From: Puccinia triticina
Lineage: Eukaryota; Basidiomycota; Pucciniomycetes; Pucciniales; Pucciniaceae
Reading direction: 5' to 3'
DNA length: 64,000 nt
Assembly (NCBI RefSeq): GCF_026914185.1
Contig: NC_070575.1
Location: 2,749,001 to 2,813,000 of the forward strand
Part shown: positions 9,706 to 20,635 of the stretch, in pieces
Layout: each line of letters opens with the position of its first letter
Position numbering within the stretch: position 1 is the first letter of the stretch
Position numbers and translations under genes: made by a program
Notes under the pieces: generated by a model
The model's database searches: none
Told to the model about the DNA's origin: nothing
Seen by the model: only the letters and a program-made list of their open reading frames with translations

Positions 9706-10611
9706 TTATTAAATTATTATTGCAGAATCAGATTCCTCATTATAAATTTAGGGAGGTTACCCACTTAAAGTACCCCCTTATTCCTATTCCTTCATGTACT
9801 AATTGTATAAATAAGAATTGGCCCCAGAAAGCGCCCAAAAATAGTATTACATACAAAAATTTAGTAAAACAAACAATGTACATAAAATTAAACTGTTGTA
9901 CATTAATGAGTAATATTACTTGTGTAAAAATACCCCGTGAAAGTATTATGTAGACTTCTACTGAAGCTCTTTCACATGACAATTGGTTATAAACATGTCA
10001 TGTGACAGATTCAGGGAAATTAGTCTATTACAATACAATTAAATTACCCACAGCCAAGCCCTTTTCACCGCTACACCCCTGGATACTCCCATAGGGAGAA
10101 AAGGACTCAGTGTTTACGCCCACTGAAGTCCCCTCTATAAATAGAGGCCTATTTGGCCCTCAGGAAAAGATTCCCCAGACCATTCACTGCCCATAAACTG
10201 TAAGTTTTGCCGTGAATATTCTCCTCTGCTACATTTGTAGCCACTTTTCCTTGTAAACCATCCCCAGCACGTAAAATCCACTGGATTAAACCCTTTAAAT
10301 CATCAAAAATCCCTTATTAGCATATTTAAAGCTTTATCCTTATAAGTAGTTGCTGTAAGACCACCGCCCCTGTCAAGCAGCCAATCAGTTTAAGCGCTTT
10401 CCACCTACTTTTACGCCAAATTAATTCCCTGTAATCAATAATTACATATTATCAATTACATAATTAATTCCTCCTCTGTTACAGAGTGTTAAAACCCTTG
10501 TAGTGGCCATATTAGCCATGTAACAAGTTTGGTAATTTCAATTACCAGTGTTTATATCAGTACAGTTATAGTACTAGGACCCAAAACCCTTATTTTGACG
10601 GGTTTTCTGCC
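9706..10611 (+). repeat. LTR, left part (split by the Plavaka-type element)
   Basis: AT-rich, non-coding sequence with an RNA polymerase II promoter signature. It resembles the 39729-40670 LTR in order: a GTAATATTAC...ATACCCC block, then a CCCCTCTATA(A/T)A box and a CCCTCAG initiator-like block. Its right part appears to be separated: 24850-24869 ends in CTGTCA and is followed by the leader of a Gag gene. The left edge is uncertain. TGACAG at 10003 would pair with the terminal CTGTCA, but the resemblance to the other LTR starts further left, so the edge is given only as after 9705. Confidence 0.5.
10136..10143 (+). promoter_or_regulatory. TATA box of the LTR promoter
   Basis: TATAAATA within CCCCTCTATAAATAGAGG. 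The same CCCCTCTATA context is at 40298 and, on the minus strand, at 57320. Transcription would start a few tens of bases downstream, near CCCTCAG. Confidence 0.55.
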
Positions 10612-10632
10612 CTACACCCGGGGAGTACCTCC
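10612..10632 (+). repeat. Left terminal inverted repeat of the Plavaka-type element
   Basis: Pairs with 24828-24849. Shared blocks in order are TACAC, GGGG, GTAC and TCC, with small indels between them. Confidence 0.55.
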
Positions 10633-11173
10633 ACGGGGACATCACTTGGAATCCACGGGGATTCCACAATGAACCCGTGCAGCAGGCGGACCAGAAGCTC
10701 CTGGTCCACACACCCACGTGCTCACCACCAATTTGATCCGGGGGGGTATCCACGGGATCACCTTGACGAATCCACGAAAGCCTTGGGCTTTCCATGGGCA
10801 CGGCAAGGACTCCTCGTGATACAAAAAAAATGGCGGGCCTCACGCTGGCATCACCATCCAATGAGATGTGGGCTCCCCGTGGGCCCTTGGTGTCCTCCAT
10901 GACACAAGGTGGTCAATTGTGGTATCCACTGCTGCCAGCGGTGGTACAGGCTCCGGGTCGGTTGGCCAGTCCGGATCAGATAAGATCCGTCGGACATGAT
11001 ATGCAGATACTGGAACCGCCAGGGTATCCAGAGCTGCATTGCATACAAGATAATGTGTGAAGGAGGGAAAAAGACAAGAATAATAAGGAGGAATGGGAAA
11101 CAAAACGGGACATGGAAAAAAACCTCTTAAAAAATTGTGTGGGATTTATTTTTAAAAATAAAACGGGGTCATA

Positions 11174-13437
11174 CTAGAATATGGCTCCTGTTACCTCATC
11201 TTCTTGATTTGTGGGTTCAGGGGCTTGTCTTTGCCTGGCCATAACATCTTCAATATTGGTTTCAGTGGGGAGGGTTACCGTGATGCAGGCGACATTGGTG
11301 GCGGTATTCACACCGTCAAACAAGTGCCGATTGTAATTGCTCAAAAGACGGGAAAAACTAAAAAAGTGTGATAGTCAGACTATCACATTGGTGGAAAGAT
11401 TAGATAACAAAGGAAATATGACTCACGCTATTTTGTAGTCATTTGACTTGGTTTGCGAGATTTCCAAGTGTTGGTCAATCACCTCCCAAGGTGATCAAGA
11501 CTGGTTTGTGGTTCGATCAATCTGGCGCTGAATGTACATGTGCAGGCAAAGGTACGCCATGCGCACTCTAATCATTGGGGTCAGGGACTCCACAATCGTA
11601 CTCCGCCCCATAAGTTTGTGCGGGGCGACATTGTGCGTAAGATTTGAAGCCACATGTTTGGCATCAGTCACAGTTACGGAGCATGACATTGATTGATGAA
11701 CTTACCTTAATGATTAGATCATTGAGTCTTGGGATTGGCTCCTGATTTGCGCGACGGCCTGGCCTTGCTCCTGCCATGATCTACATTTTAAAAAATAAGT
11801 AACATAGGTAAATGATGGGTGAATGGGAGAATTGCAAGTAAGCGAGTAAACTTACCAATTTTGAAAGACTGCTCTTTTCGTACTTGAGCAATTCAAGTGT
11901 GAGGTTCCTGACCAAAGTAGCTGCATCGTTTTCTGGGGCGAGGTATCCGGGTGGCATGTACATTGCCTTCCATTCAGATTCCATTGCATCAATGCTTGCC
12001 TGCGGTGCGGCACCAGTCAGCCATCCGTGGCCTGATTCAGAAAAGCGAATGAGATAAAAGACCCCTACCTTGACTAAAACCACCGGAGACCTCGGGATGA
12101 GAGTGTGGTTGCGCACAGTTTGGGTTCTACCGTAGGCCTGGAGATTGGCCATGAGAAGTGCTTCTTGTATCTTGCGGCAAATGAAGGTCTGAAGAAAATA
12201 TTTCAGCGCAACAAAACACAAGGACCGACCATGATTGATTAGAAAAGTTGACTTACTCACACATATGGGTGGAAAGCAAATTGTCTGGTGACTTGTGGCA
12301 CTGGACCAACCTCCATCGGCCCAATTGAGCCACTTAGTTCCAGTTGGTACCGGATCCATTCAAGGTACATAATAGTTGCGGTCCAATGATCCTGCCCCAT
12401 GAGCTGTGAGATCAAATACATTAGTTCATCAGCTGATAACAAATAAAGTGGCTGTAACCCACAGATGCCGTTCTTTGCACATTCTCAATCTGAATGTTGG
12501 GGAGTCGGAGGTATTGGCCAAGCTGCTGGATATTACTAGCGTCATCGGGCTCGCGTGCGGATGTGACCGGGGCCGCAGGGGCCAAGGCCAAGTGAGTTGC
12601 TGGGGGTGGATTTTCAGACTCATCTATATCAGTATGACTTTCATCGTTATCCTCATTGCCTCCCAGTTGGGGATCCACATCTGGAACAGCAGGCAGGCCC
12701 TTGGCCACGCGGGCTGCTCCTTCCAAGTTGGGATGTATCAACGCGTTGGGTGTACCAGCCAAAGGCTGTATAGGTCCTATTCCTGTGCCGGAGTCAGATC
12801 TTTTCATTTAAATTGTTATCAAATGGGGTACTGCAGCTTACAAGCATTTTCCGCTGCGGTTTTGCTAGTGTTGGTTTTGGCTGGATTGGGTCTGATGGAC
12901 GGGTATGGAGCTGCTGCCTCTCAATTTTGGCTTTGTCTCAATTGAGAACGGCGGATGGGTCCTGTACTAGCGCCTGTTTCATATTACAATATTTCAGTAT
13001 TATGCTGCATGTTTTGACCGCTTGACTGTGATAAAGCTTACCTGAATTGGTGGAGCGGGGGGCAAATCTTGGAATAAAACGTGCAGGGCTGGCAGACATG
13101 TTTGATTCAGGAAGGTTTGGGATTTTGTCAGAATTCAACGTGTTTCAAATGAAATGTGAAGCAGATGGAGCTTGATAAGACAGTGGTTGACTCACCATTT
13201 GACCCAGATCCATCGTCTTTTATGCTGGGGCATGTTGGGATAGAGAGGTGGGTTCGTCTGATTGATTGGGTGAGGAAGGGAAGATTGATCAGCCTGGTGA
13301 GCACAGCCAAGTGAAAATTTTTTCAATGTCACACAATATGTATACATACAATCCGTGGATTCAACAGATCCCACTGGAGGATTGCTCTTCATCGGTCTGA
13401 CAGATCTACGTGGATCACAGGGGATCCACGTCCCCAT
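11174..13437 (-). pseudogene. Multi-exon accessory protein of the Plavaka-type element, unknown function
   Basis: Several minus-strand segments join through plausible GT-AG introns. They include one at about 12807-12470 (acidic, Asp/Glu-rich), one at 12405-12257 (MGQDHWTATIMYLEWIRYQL) ending at GTGAGTAAG, one at 12190-11857 (GRTQTVRNHTLIPRSP) ending at GTAAGT, one at about 11689-11427, and a last one at 11357-11174 (VNTATNVACITV) ending in TAG. A TGA at 11497-11495 interrupts otherwise continuous coding sequence. No known domain is recognised. It sits near the left transposon end, facing outward, a usual place for a second element-encoded protein such as a DNA-binding partner of the transposase; that role is inference only. 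Confidence 0.4.
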
Positions 13438-14072
13438 TCATCCCATGAGTCTGACGAACCTAAGTTCCCTGCTTGATTGCTTTCATCCACATTCCAATTA
13501 AGCCAAGTCCCCGCTTTGTCCGCATGAAAAATAAAAACACTGAATAAACACATAAGTATTATAAAGAACTAAAACACATCCTTTAAAACACCAATCACTC
13601 TTTAAACAATATAATTACAAGGGGAAGCCCCCAAATTTGGGGTTCCAGGGGGTGTTAAAGTCATAGGGGTTTGTAAATTACAGCAATGGCATAGCCCCCA
13701 AATTTAGGGTTACAGGGGGTGTGAAAGTCACAGGATGTGAAAGGCCCAAAAAGCAATGGGACAGAGCAAAGGAAATGGCATTAAATTTTCAAACCTTTGA
13801 TGATGCAATTTCAGGGTGACTATGCATTCAGTCAGAGAAACCAAATTTCAACTGAAAAATAGGTCAAAAAACAACATTTCAAGTGAAAACTGGGTGAAAT
13901 AAGAGCATTTTAATTTGGGAAAAGACACAAAATTTGTTACTGAAAAAGTAAATATTTGGGAAAATGGTGATGAGAGATACTCAAAAACTCTGAAAATGTG
14001 AGAGAAATCTTTTAAACAATTTTTGAAGTTTATTATGAAGGGTGGCCACTTTCAGGCTGTGGAATCACTACT
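13438..14072. other. Non-coding interval with a duplicated AGCCCCCAAATTT block
   Basis: No gene is seen. Between 13626 and 13745 a block of about 65-70 bp occurs twice: AGCCCCCAAATTTGGGGTT then CAGGGGGTG, and again with AGCCCCCAAATTTAGGGTT. The remainder is AT-rich. Confidence 0.5.
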
Positions 14073-15800
14073 TTAGTAGTTTGGCTTGACTTGCTTCTTG
14101 AAAATGCAAAACACAGGTTCATGAAGTACAATACCAAAATTACCAATTTTTTGACCTTGAGATTTATTGATTGTGAGGGAGGAGGCCAGATTGACAGTAA
14201 ATTTCTTGTTTATGAGCTTGAAAGGCAGTCCAGACAGCTCCAGACTTATCTGGGTCAGATGTGAAAGGAATGTGACTCTGAGGGATGGGCACAGAATCAT
14301 TAACTCTGTTACCTGATACAACTCTTGTGTAAATCACATTTGGGCCCAACCTGGTTCCATTACGAAGTCCCATTGTCCAATAAAGGTTCCTGAGCATTCT
14401 TATTAAGCAATTTGGTCACCTGTTGGGATTTTTTAAACTCTTTGATCCAAATTTGTAGCATTATCAGTAAGCCTTATTGAGTGATTTGGATTTATTTCAG
14501 ATGGAAAAAATCCAAACTGTTGCATGAGAGGATATTAATGGTGAGGGATTGTTTAGATTCTTTGCATAAGTCCTGGAAGTAGATCTTGACCATGAACTCT
14601 GTGGTTTTCAAACTCATTTTCTGTGTCATATATGTCCAGCTGTAAGAATTTGGGGAATTCCTGTGAAAGTGGAAGCAAACTTCCAATGTTATGGTGAATT
14701 GTACCCTTCACCTTGATTAATGTATGGATACCTTCACCTTGATTGTTGAGTGCATCTCTGGTTGAGGCATTGACTCCAAGAGATGTAAATGTGAAGTTGC
14801 TATTTATCAAGCGGATGGATAGAATGAGTTGATTTCCCTCAGGTATATTGGGTTGATATGTAATTTTGAAGATCTGAAGCAATTCAGGGGGTGGGGGTGG
14901 TTTTTATAAAGTGATCCTACCTTGGCGGCAGCAGAGTTAGGTTGTTTATCCTGTGAAGATTATTGCTTGACACTTCACACAACATCTCACTGCCCTCAAA
15001 GTTTCTGGCCTGAACCCAGGAGGCTCAGTCCAACACCATGCATTTGGTCTGTTTACATGATTCTTGGAATATTTCCAAAGGAATGGTTACCTGTGAAATC
15101 ATGTTCAACCAAATTTCCAGCAGGAGGATCATTTAAAAATCCTTCTCTTGAGATAAACTTGAATCAATTTGTTCCTGAATAAGGCCCAAATCAATTTCAG
15201 GTGGGTCATTCCAGTTTGTGGGTATATGCGCAGGGGATAGATTTGAAGAATATTCATAAGTTTGAAATGGACTCTGCATATTTCTTGGTGAAGCACTCTG
15301 GGAGCTGAGCAGGTTAAAAATAGACAACCTGGAGGTGTGGTTGCCATGATTGTTATTTCCATGCTGGGATGGAGATTTGTGTGAGCTGTGTTCAGATTGG
15401 TTTTGTGGTTGAGGATTGAAATTGTAAGAAGATTCATGATTTAGATGATACTGTGTTTAGATTGGTTTTGTGTGTGACAATTGAAATTTTCAGGAGATTC
15501 ATGATTTTGATGATACTGTGTATGCAGGGGTCTGTTGTCAATGTTGATGGAAATTTGGGGATGAAGACCACTCATGATTTGGATTATTTGCTTGTTGAGT
15601 ATGAGGAAAATCTTGAGGCTGATAAATAGAATGTTGGTGCTCCTGCCACAGAGAAAAAGAACATGGGAATGTGAATATTTCTGGTAATGATGGGAGGGCA
15701 ATAATTGATGATAATGGGATTGTTGAGAATGAAGAGAGTGTGAAAGTTGATGATGATGGGATTTTCAAGCATATATGATGAGGGGAATTATGTAGGTGTT
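14073..15800 (-). mobile_element. Helitron remnant, internally deleted
   Basis: On the minus strand, 14397-14073 encodes the end of a PIF1-type helicase in two frames: RNGTRLGPNVIY and VSGNRV, then LINKKFTVNLASSLTINKSQ, the motif VI region of Helitron helicases. Directly upstream on the coding strand, 14882-14492 encodes the segment GTIHHNIGSLLP ... QLDIYDTENEFENHR, typical of the region N-terminal to the Rep domain in Helitron proteins. Everything between (Rep HUH motifs and helicase motifs I-V) is missing. Upstream, 15437-15129 and 15768-15538 are low-complexity coding-like stretches. The direction is opposite to the Plavaka transposase, so this is a separate nested insertion. Ends (5' TC, 3' CTRR with hairpin) were not identified. 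Confidence 0.6.
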
Positions 15801-15839
15801 ATGATTGCTGAATTCATGCAGATCAATTATCAGTTTAAC

Positions 15840-16130
15840 ATTGCTTGAATGGAACTGGTTTCTGTAAGAGTCCGTTTGAGCAATCTGCTTGAACGGGATT
15901 GGTTATTGATGTGTGATAAGAGTCCATTCAAGCAATATGGTTGAGCGGACTCGGTGAAATTTGATCACCAAGTCCGCTTGATCAGTCTGCTTGAACAGAC
16001 TTGACAACATGACTCTGCAGTCTGATTTAATGGAGTTGCTGGTCTGTTCAAGCAGAAGAGCAAACTCTCTTACTTAATCCTTTCAGAGAGTTGCACCAGG
16101 AGTCTGTTCAAGCAGAGTCAATTCAGAGGG
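15840..16130. repeat. Cluster of TCTGTTCAAGCAGA-type motifs in both orientations
   Basis: The palindromic word CTGCTTGAACAG / CTGTTCAAGCAG and close variants occur at about 15885, 15920, 15985, 16045 and 16105. The cluster lies between the Helitron remnant and the first transposase exon. It could be subterminal binding-site repeats of either element, or the end of an unrecognised insertion. Confidence 0.45.
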
Positions 16131-16157
16131 AACAGACGCGGTTAATACAAAAAAGTA

Positions 16158-16229
16158 TTGACGCCGGCGTTACTTGCATACTGATGCCGGCGTTACTTGC
16201 ATACCGACGCCGGCGTTACTCGCATGAAA
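16158..16229. repeat. Three 23-bp tandem repeats with a palindromic core
   Basis: Units start at 16161, 16184 and 16207. Each contains ACGCCGGCGT or ATGCCGGCGT followed by TACTTGCAT or TACTCGCAT. The core ACGCCGGCGT is a perfect 10-bp palindrome. Confidence 0.85.
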
Positions 16230-16625
16230 GGTATTTGAACTGGTTTGTTTGGCCCCCAGAGGCCATTTCTTTAGTTATATGTAGATAGACCAATATGTAA
16301 ACTGTTAAAGTTATCAAGTAAATTGAACCCAAGGTTATTGGCCAATAACCTGAAGTAAAATTGACTGGGTTTGATAATTTTCTGTGAGTTGGATACCAAG
16401 GCCAAGAAGCTGATTCATTCCAACAAATAGTGGAACATTCCAAAAGCCAAGTGGAAAAACCTTTACACATCACAAAAATTATTTTGGCACCTTCTTATTT
16501 GGCAATTTAATTGGGTTCATTCTGTGTCTGTGACTGTCATAAATGGCAGAAATACCAGGTCTGCCTTGATTACCATTTGAGCAGGGGGCGGGGGGGTTGA
16601 TGCTGATTTATAATTTTTATCTTAC

Positions 16626-19600
16626 AGGATTCACACGGTTTGTAGATGCTCTTGGAAACTCAAGGTACCAATGCGTCTACTGTCATGGCCAGACAATGCC
16701 TCATGTAACAGAGCACTTGAGATCAGCTGCTCACTTGAATGCAGTCAATCGCCATTCAGCACATTTTCCACAACCAGTTGTACAACATGGGCCTTCAGAT
16801 ATGGAATGGGATCACACTCAAGATACCTTTGACACTGATATGCAAGAACCACTGTTGAACAAGTCTTTTGTTATCCATCATGAGGATGATGATGTAGGTT
16901 TTGCCTCAGATTCTTCCGGCGTTCGTGCACCTCCCTCAGACCACTCAGATGAATTTTGTGCCTGGGATATATTTGGAGATCCAATGGAGTCACTTAATTT
17001 GGGATCACAAAATAACCCTCCTTCAGTTAACAATATAGAAGATGATTGGACCCCTTTCTGGAAACAAGAGGTAATATTATCACTATAATTTACCATTGTG
17101 GATATTGATGCTCATGCGTTCATTGACTCATGGTGAGTTCTCAGGAGTTCATGGCTTGTCTTATTCTGGGATTCTTGCACCATCTTCTTTCACGTGTGGC
17201 GTACATCCACCTCAGGGCTGTACTTAAACCAAAAAAATTGGTCTTGTCATATTGGGATGCTGCTCGGCAGACAAGAGAAAGACTGAGAACATCTCTGAAT
17301 TGTGAGAATCAAGAGAACTAAGAGCATTTTATTTCAGATGGTGACAATAACCTTTTTGAGAGAACAACGTAAATGGTTTTTAGAGATGGACTAGTGCTCT
17401 TACCTAAGAGCAAGGGTAATGCCAAACAGAAAATTTGTGACTGAAGGATAGGCGCGCGCTTTCGGTAAACCGAGGATAGGGTTTGTAAGGTAGAATAGAA
17501 GATGAAGAAATTGAGTGTTATGGGTGATTAAGAAAGATGTTGTGAGCAGCGGTGAGGAGGGAGGAATTAAGATTTAGGCAAAACAAGGTGTAGCCAAAAG
17601 CAACAATGAACATGAAAAGAGAAATGTGTGTTCGGAGCAACTTTGTTTTTGTATGATTCTAAAGGTTAATGTGTTTGCAAACGGTTGAAATGATGTTTAG
17701 AGTAGAAACTGTGGAGATGGATGATGGAAATCAGCTATAGGCAAAGACTAGTCTTGCTTTTATAGGCACAAGTCACTGTACTGACTGGTTAGGGGTCTGA
17801 ACAAATCAGGATTCCTTTCTTGCTGAAGCCATCAGGGTTCAGGAAGTGTAGATGCCACACCTGACATAGCGTTAGGGTTAGAGGCTGAAACTTCGCCTGC
17901 CAAAGCTGCGGTAGAGGTGGTGTAATTAGTACACAACACCAAATGCGGCAAGAGGCTGGTTTCATGGTTTCTTTTCAGCACTGTACCAGTCCAGAAGGAA
18001 CACTTACAGGATAAGAAGCTTTCCGCTTCCTGTTCTGGAATCTGACATGAATTTTATCAATAATGAATCTATCAGTGTATTAGATAACAAGATATTCAAC
18101 ATTAGTGTGAAAGGCATCTTGACTAATGTTTGTGATTATCAATTTATTATGATTGTTGGATTTTGATCTGAAACCTTGTTTGAATCCTTTTAGGAATTGC
18201 TCAACCCATTTGTAAACAACCACCTGGAGTACTATCCCCATGATCCATGTGGGGACCCAATTGACAGTCTTTGCCAGAGCTTCAAGTGGAGGGAAGATTT
18301 ACCCCGGGAGGTGCGGGTGCAGATTGTGTACAACAAAAAAAGGCATTACTACATATATGAACCCACAAGGTTGATATCTGGTGAAGTGGTGATCCCAACA
18401 TTTTTTTACAAATCTAAAGGGAAACTTTATGCCAAATGCTGTGATCCTGAATTCAGGCCCAATGAATCAGGCAAAGGATTTGACCTCATTATGCCCGCGG
18501 AAATCAGTTTTGCTAACATTGCCAACCAACAGGCAGTTGATATAATGGAATTTCAAGAGATGTACTCAGAAATTCTCATGGAAAATCAGGTTTATATGCA
18601 TGAAGAATGTGGTGGAATCATATATGGCAAGTATATTGATCCCTATCTCAGACATTAAGCTCAAAGCTGACCCAATTGATTCCAATAGAAGAAGATATTA
18701 ACCATAACATAATCAACCAAATTGAGCTACCAAACCCTTGGAGGAAAAAAGCTGAGGGCTGCATCATCCGACATGTTCCAATCACTCTCTATGCAGATGA
18801 CACATCTGGTAATTCTTCAAAACAATGGAACAAGCATATATCATACTATTTCACTTTATCTGGGCTTCATCCACACTGGTCAAATCAGGAATACAATTGC
18901 CATTTTGTGTCAACCTCCAATGTGGCAAGTTGCTTAGAGTTGGCAGATCCCATCATAGAGGAAATTAAGTAAGTTTGCATTGGTTTTTAAATGATATTCA
19001 GTTTACCACCTTTAACCTCATGGGTTAGTGCATGATTTCATTTAGTGATATGAGCATCAATGGTCATTTTTCTTATGATAGCTTACTCAATCAGAAAGTT
19101 CTCATAATGTCACTAGTCTTAGTGGCCCTGGGGGACTCACCCATGCATGCTGAGATGACCAGCACACAAATGCCAACAGCCCATGCCGCATGTGTCAACT
19201 CTCTGTCACTAAGAAGGCAGATAAGTCATTGGTCAGTTACGTTAAGGATTTTTTTGGATTAACCACAGGAGGAAATGTGATAAGTACCACTTTTATTGAA
19301 CGTGTTTCATCAGTAAATCTGACCAAACAAGTAATGATATTCAAGCCCCCTCCACCAAGACAGTGGGAAGACACAATATCCAAAATGCACAGATTTTGGA
19401 CAGAATCCAAAACTGAGGCCAAGACAGAGTATGATAACAAAACAAAGGAAAATGGGCTTAAAGACAACATAAATTTGGAATTTTTTGAGCGGTATCATCA
19501 GCGGAACAAGGCAGGAATGAGGGAGTAAATAGAGGCCACTGAAAAAACAGAATCACATCGGCTGTTCAATCAATTCTACACTCTGAAAGGTCAGCCCTCC

Positions 19601-20635
19601 CAATTAAATGATTTTATTCCAGAGTGTATAATTATTTTACACTGATATCCAAATCCTTTCTGAAAAGGTTTTGATGGGTGCAAGGATACCCCAGTAGAAA
19701 TATTGCATGTCTTGCAGCTTGGAGTCATCTAATACCTCCTGCGTGACTTCATGGATGGCCTTACTGAGGGGGAAAAAAGGAGAGTGGAGGCCAATTGGCA
19801 ATCACTCAACAGAGATTCACTCAATATCCCATCATTAAGAGCAATATTCATGGTTAATCACTACAAGAGTTTAATTGGAAAACACATGAAGATAGTCATC
19901 CAAGCGGCCCCATTTGTGTTCTTCCCATTCATGGACAGACATTAACGGGATCTATGGATATCTCTGTGTTACCTGTGTACCTTTGTTTACCAAACAAGAA
20001 TTGAGAACCTGGAAAGGTATATTGAAGATCTCAAACATCACATTGATCTATTCCTTTTTCATGTGCTGAGCATGAATGCACAATGGGTCAATAAACCCAA
20101 ATTTCACATGCTCATACATCTCCCTGAATCAGTCAGGAGGTTTAGACCACCATGCTTGTTTGCATCAGAAAAGTTTGAAGCATACAATGGTATAATGAGG
20201 AATGCATCAATTCATTCAAACCGGCAAGCCCCAGGAAGGGACATAGCCATAACTTTCTCAAATTATCAAACAATGAGACTCATATTATCAGGAGTGATTC
20301 TTTTTGATCATAAATTAAGAACTTTTTTCCGACCATCAAAAAATGTCACAGATGTATTCAAATTTAACAAGGAGGTCCAAAGACTAATGGGTATAGACCT
20401 GTCAGAACCTGTAAGATATCCAATAATTTTCAATGGGAATTTCCCAACAGAAGAAGTATTAGACCCTCCACTTTTCCTTGTTCAACAATATCCCACAACC
20501 AAGTGGTTATTGGTTTCAAGCATTAAAACAGATGAACATGATAATAGTTGGGAAAGGAATATTTGTATTGGTGAGTTCTTAAAGGTGATAAGGAAGGATT
20601 CAGAGACATACTTATCAAAACAATGCCACATTTAG
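16626..20635 (+). pseudogene. Plavaka-type (CMC) transposase, main part
   Basis: The transposase is read over several exons. The first (from 16626, after TTACAG) has a CVYC...H..H zinc-finger-like motif and acidic sequence, ending at a GTAATA splice site near 17071. After an 1.1 kb interval, 18195-18655 and 18676-18971 carry the conserved core including ITLYADDTSGNSSKQWNKH and NQEYNCHF, ending in GTAAGT. Next come GDSPMHAEMTS (19131), the region to 19525, 19751-19945, and 20063-20635 with WVNKPKFHMLIHLPES and FEAYNGIMRNASIHSNRQ. These blocks define the Plavaka group of CMC transposases in basidiomycetes; the Asp in ADDT, the Asp in LGDS and the Glu in FEAYNG are plausible catalytic positions (inference). 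In-frame stops (TAA 19526, TAG 20633, others near 19640-19730 and 19944) show it is dead. Confidence 0.8.
17330..18190. other. Non-coding interval inside the transposase gene
   Basis: No protein similarity is seen. At its left end AAGAGCATTTTATTTCAG (about 17321) faces GTGCTCTTACC (17394), a possible short inverted repeat, so a small insertion is possible. The remainder is unremarkable AT-rich DNA, and the transposase coding sequence resumes at 18195 after TTTTAG. Confidence 0.4.

Noticed and set aside
16158..16229. CRISPR-like array
   Set aside because: Units are contiguous 23-bp tandem repeats without unique spacers, in a eukaryotic context.
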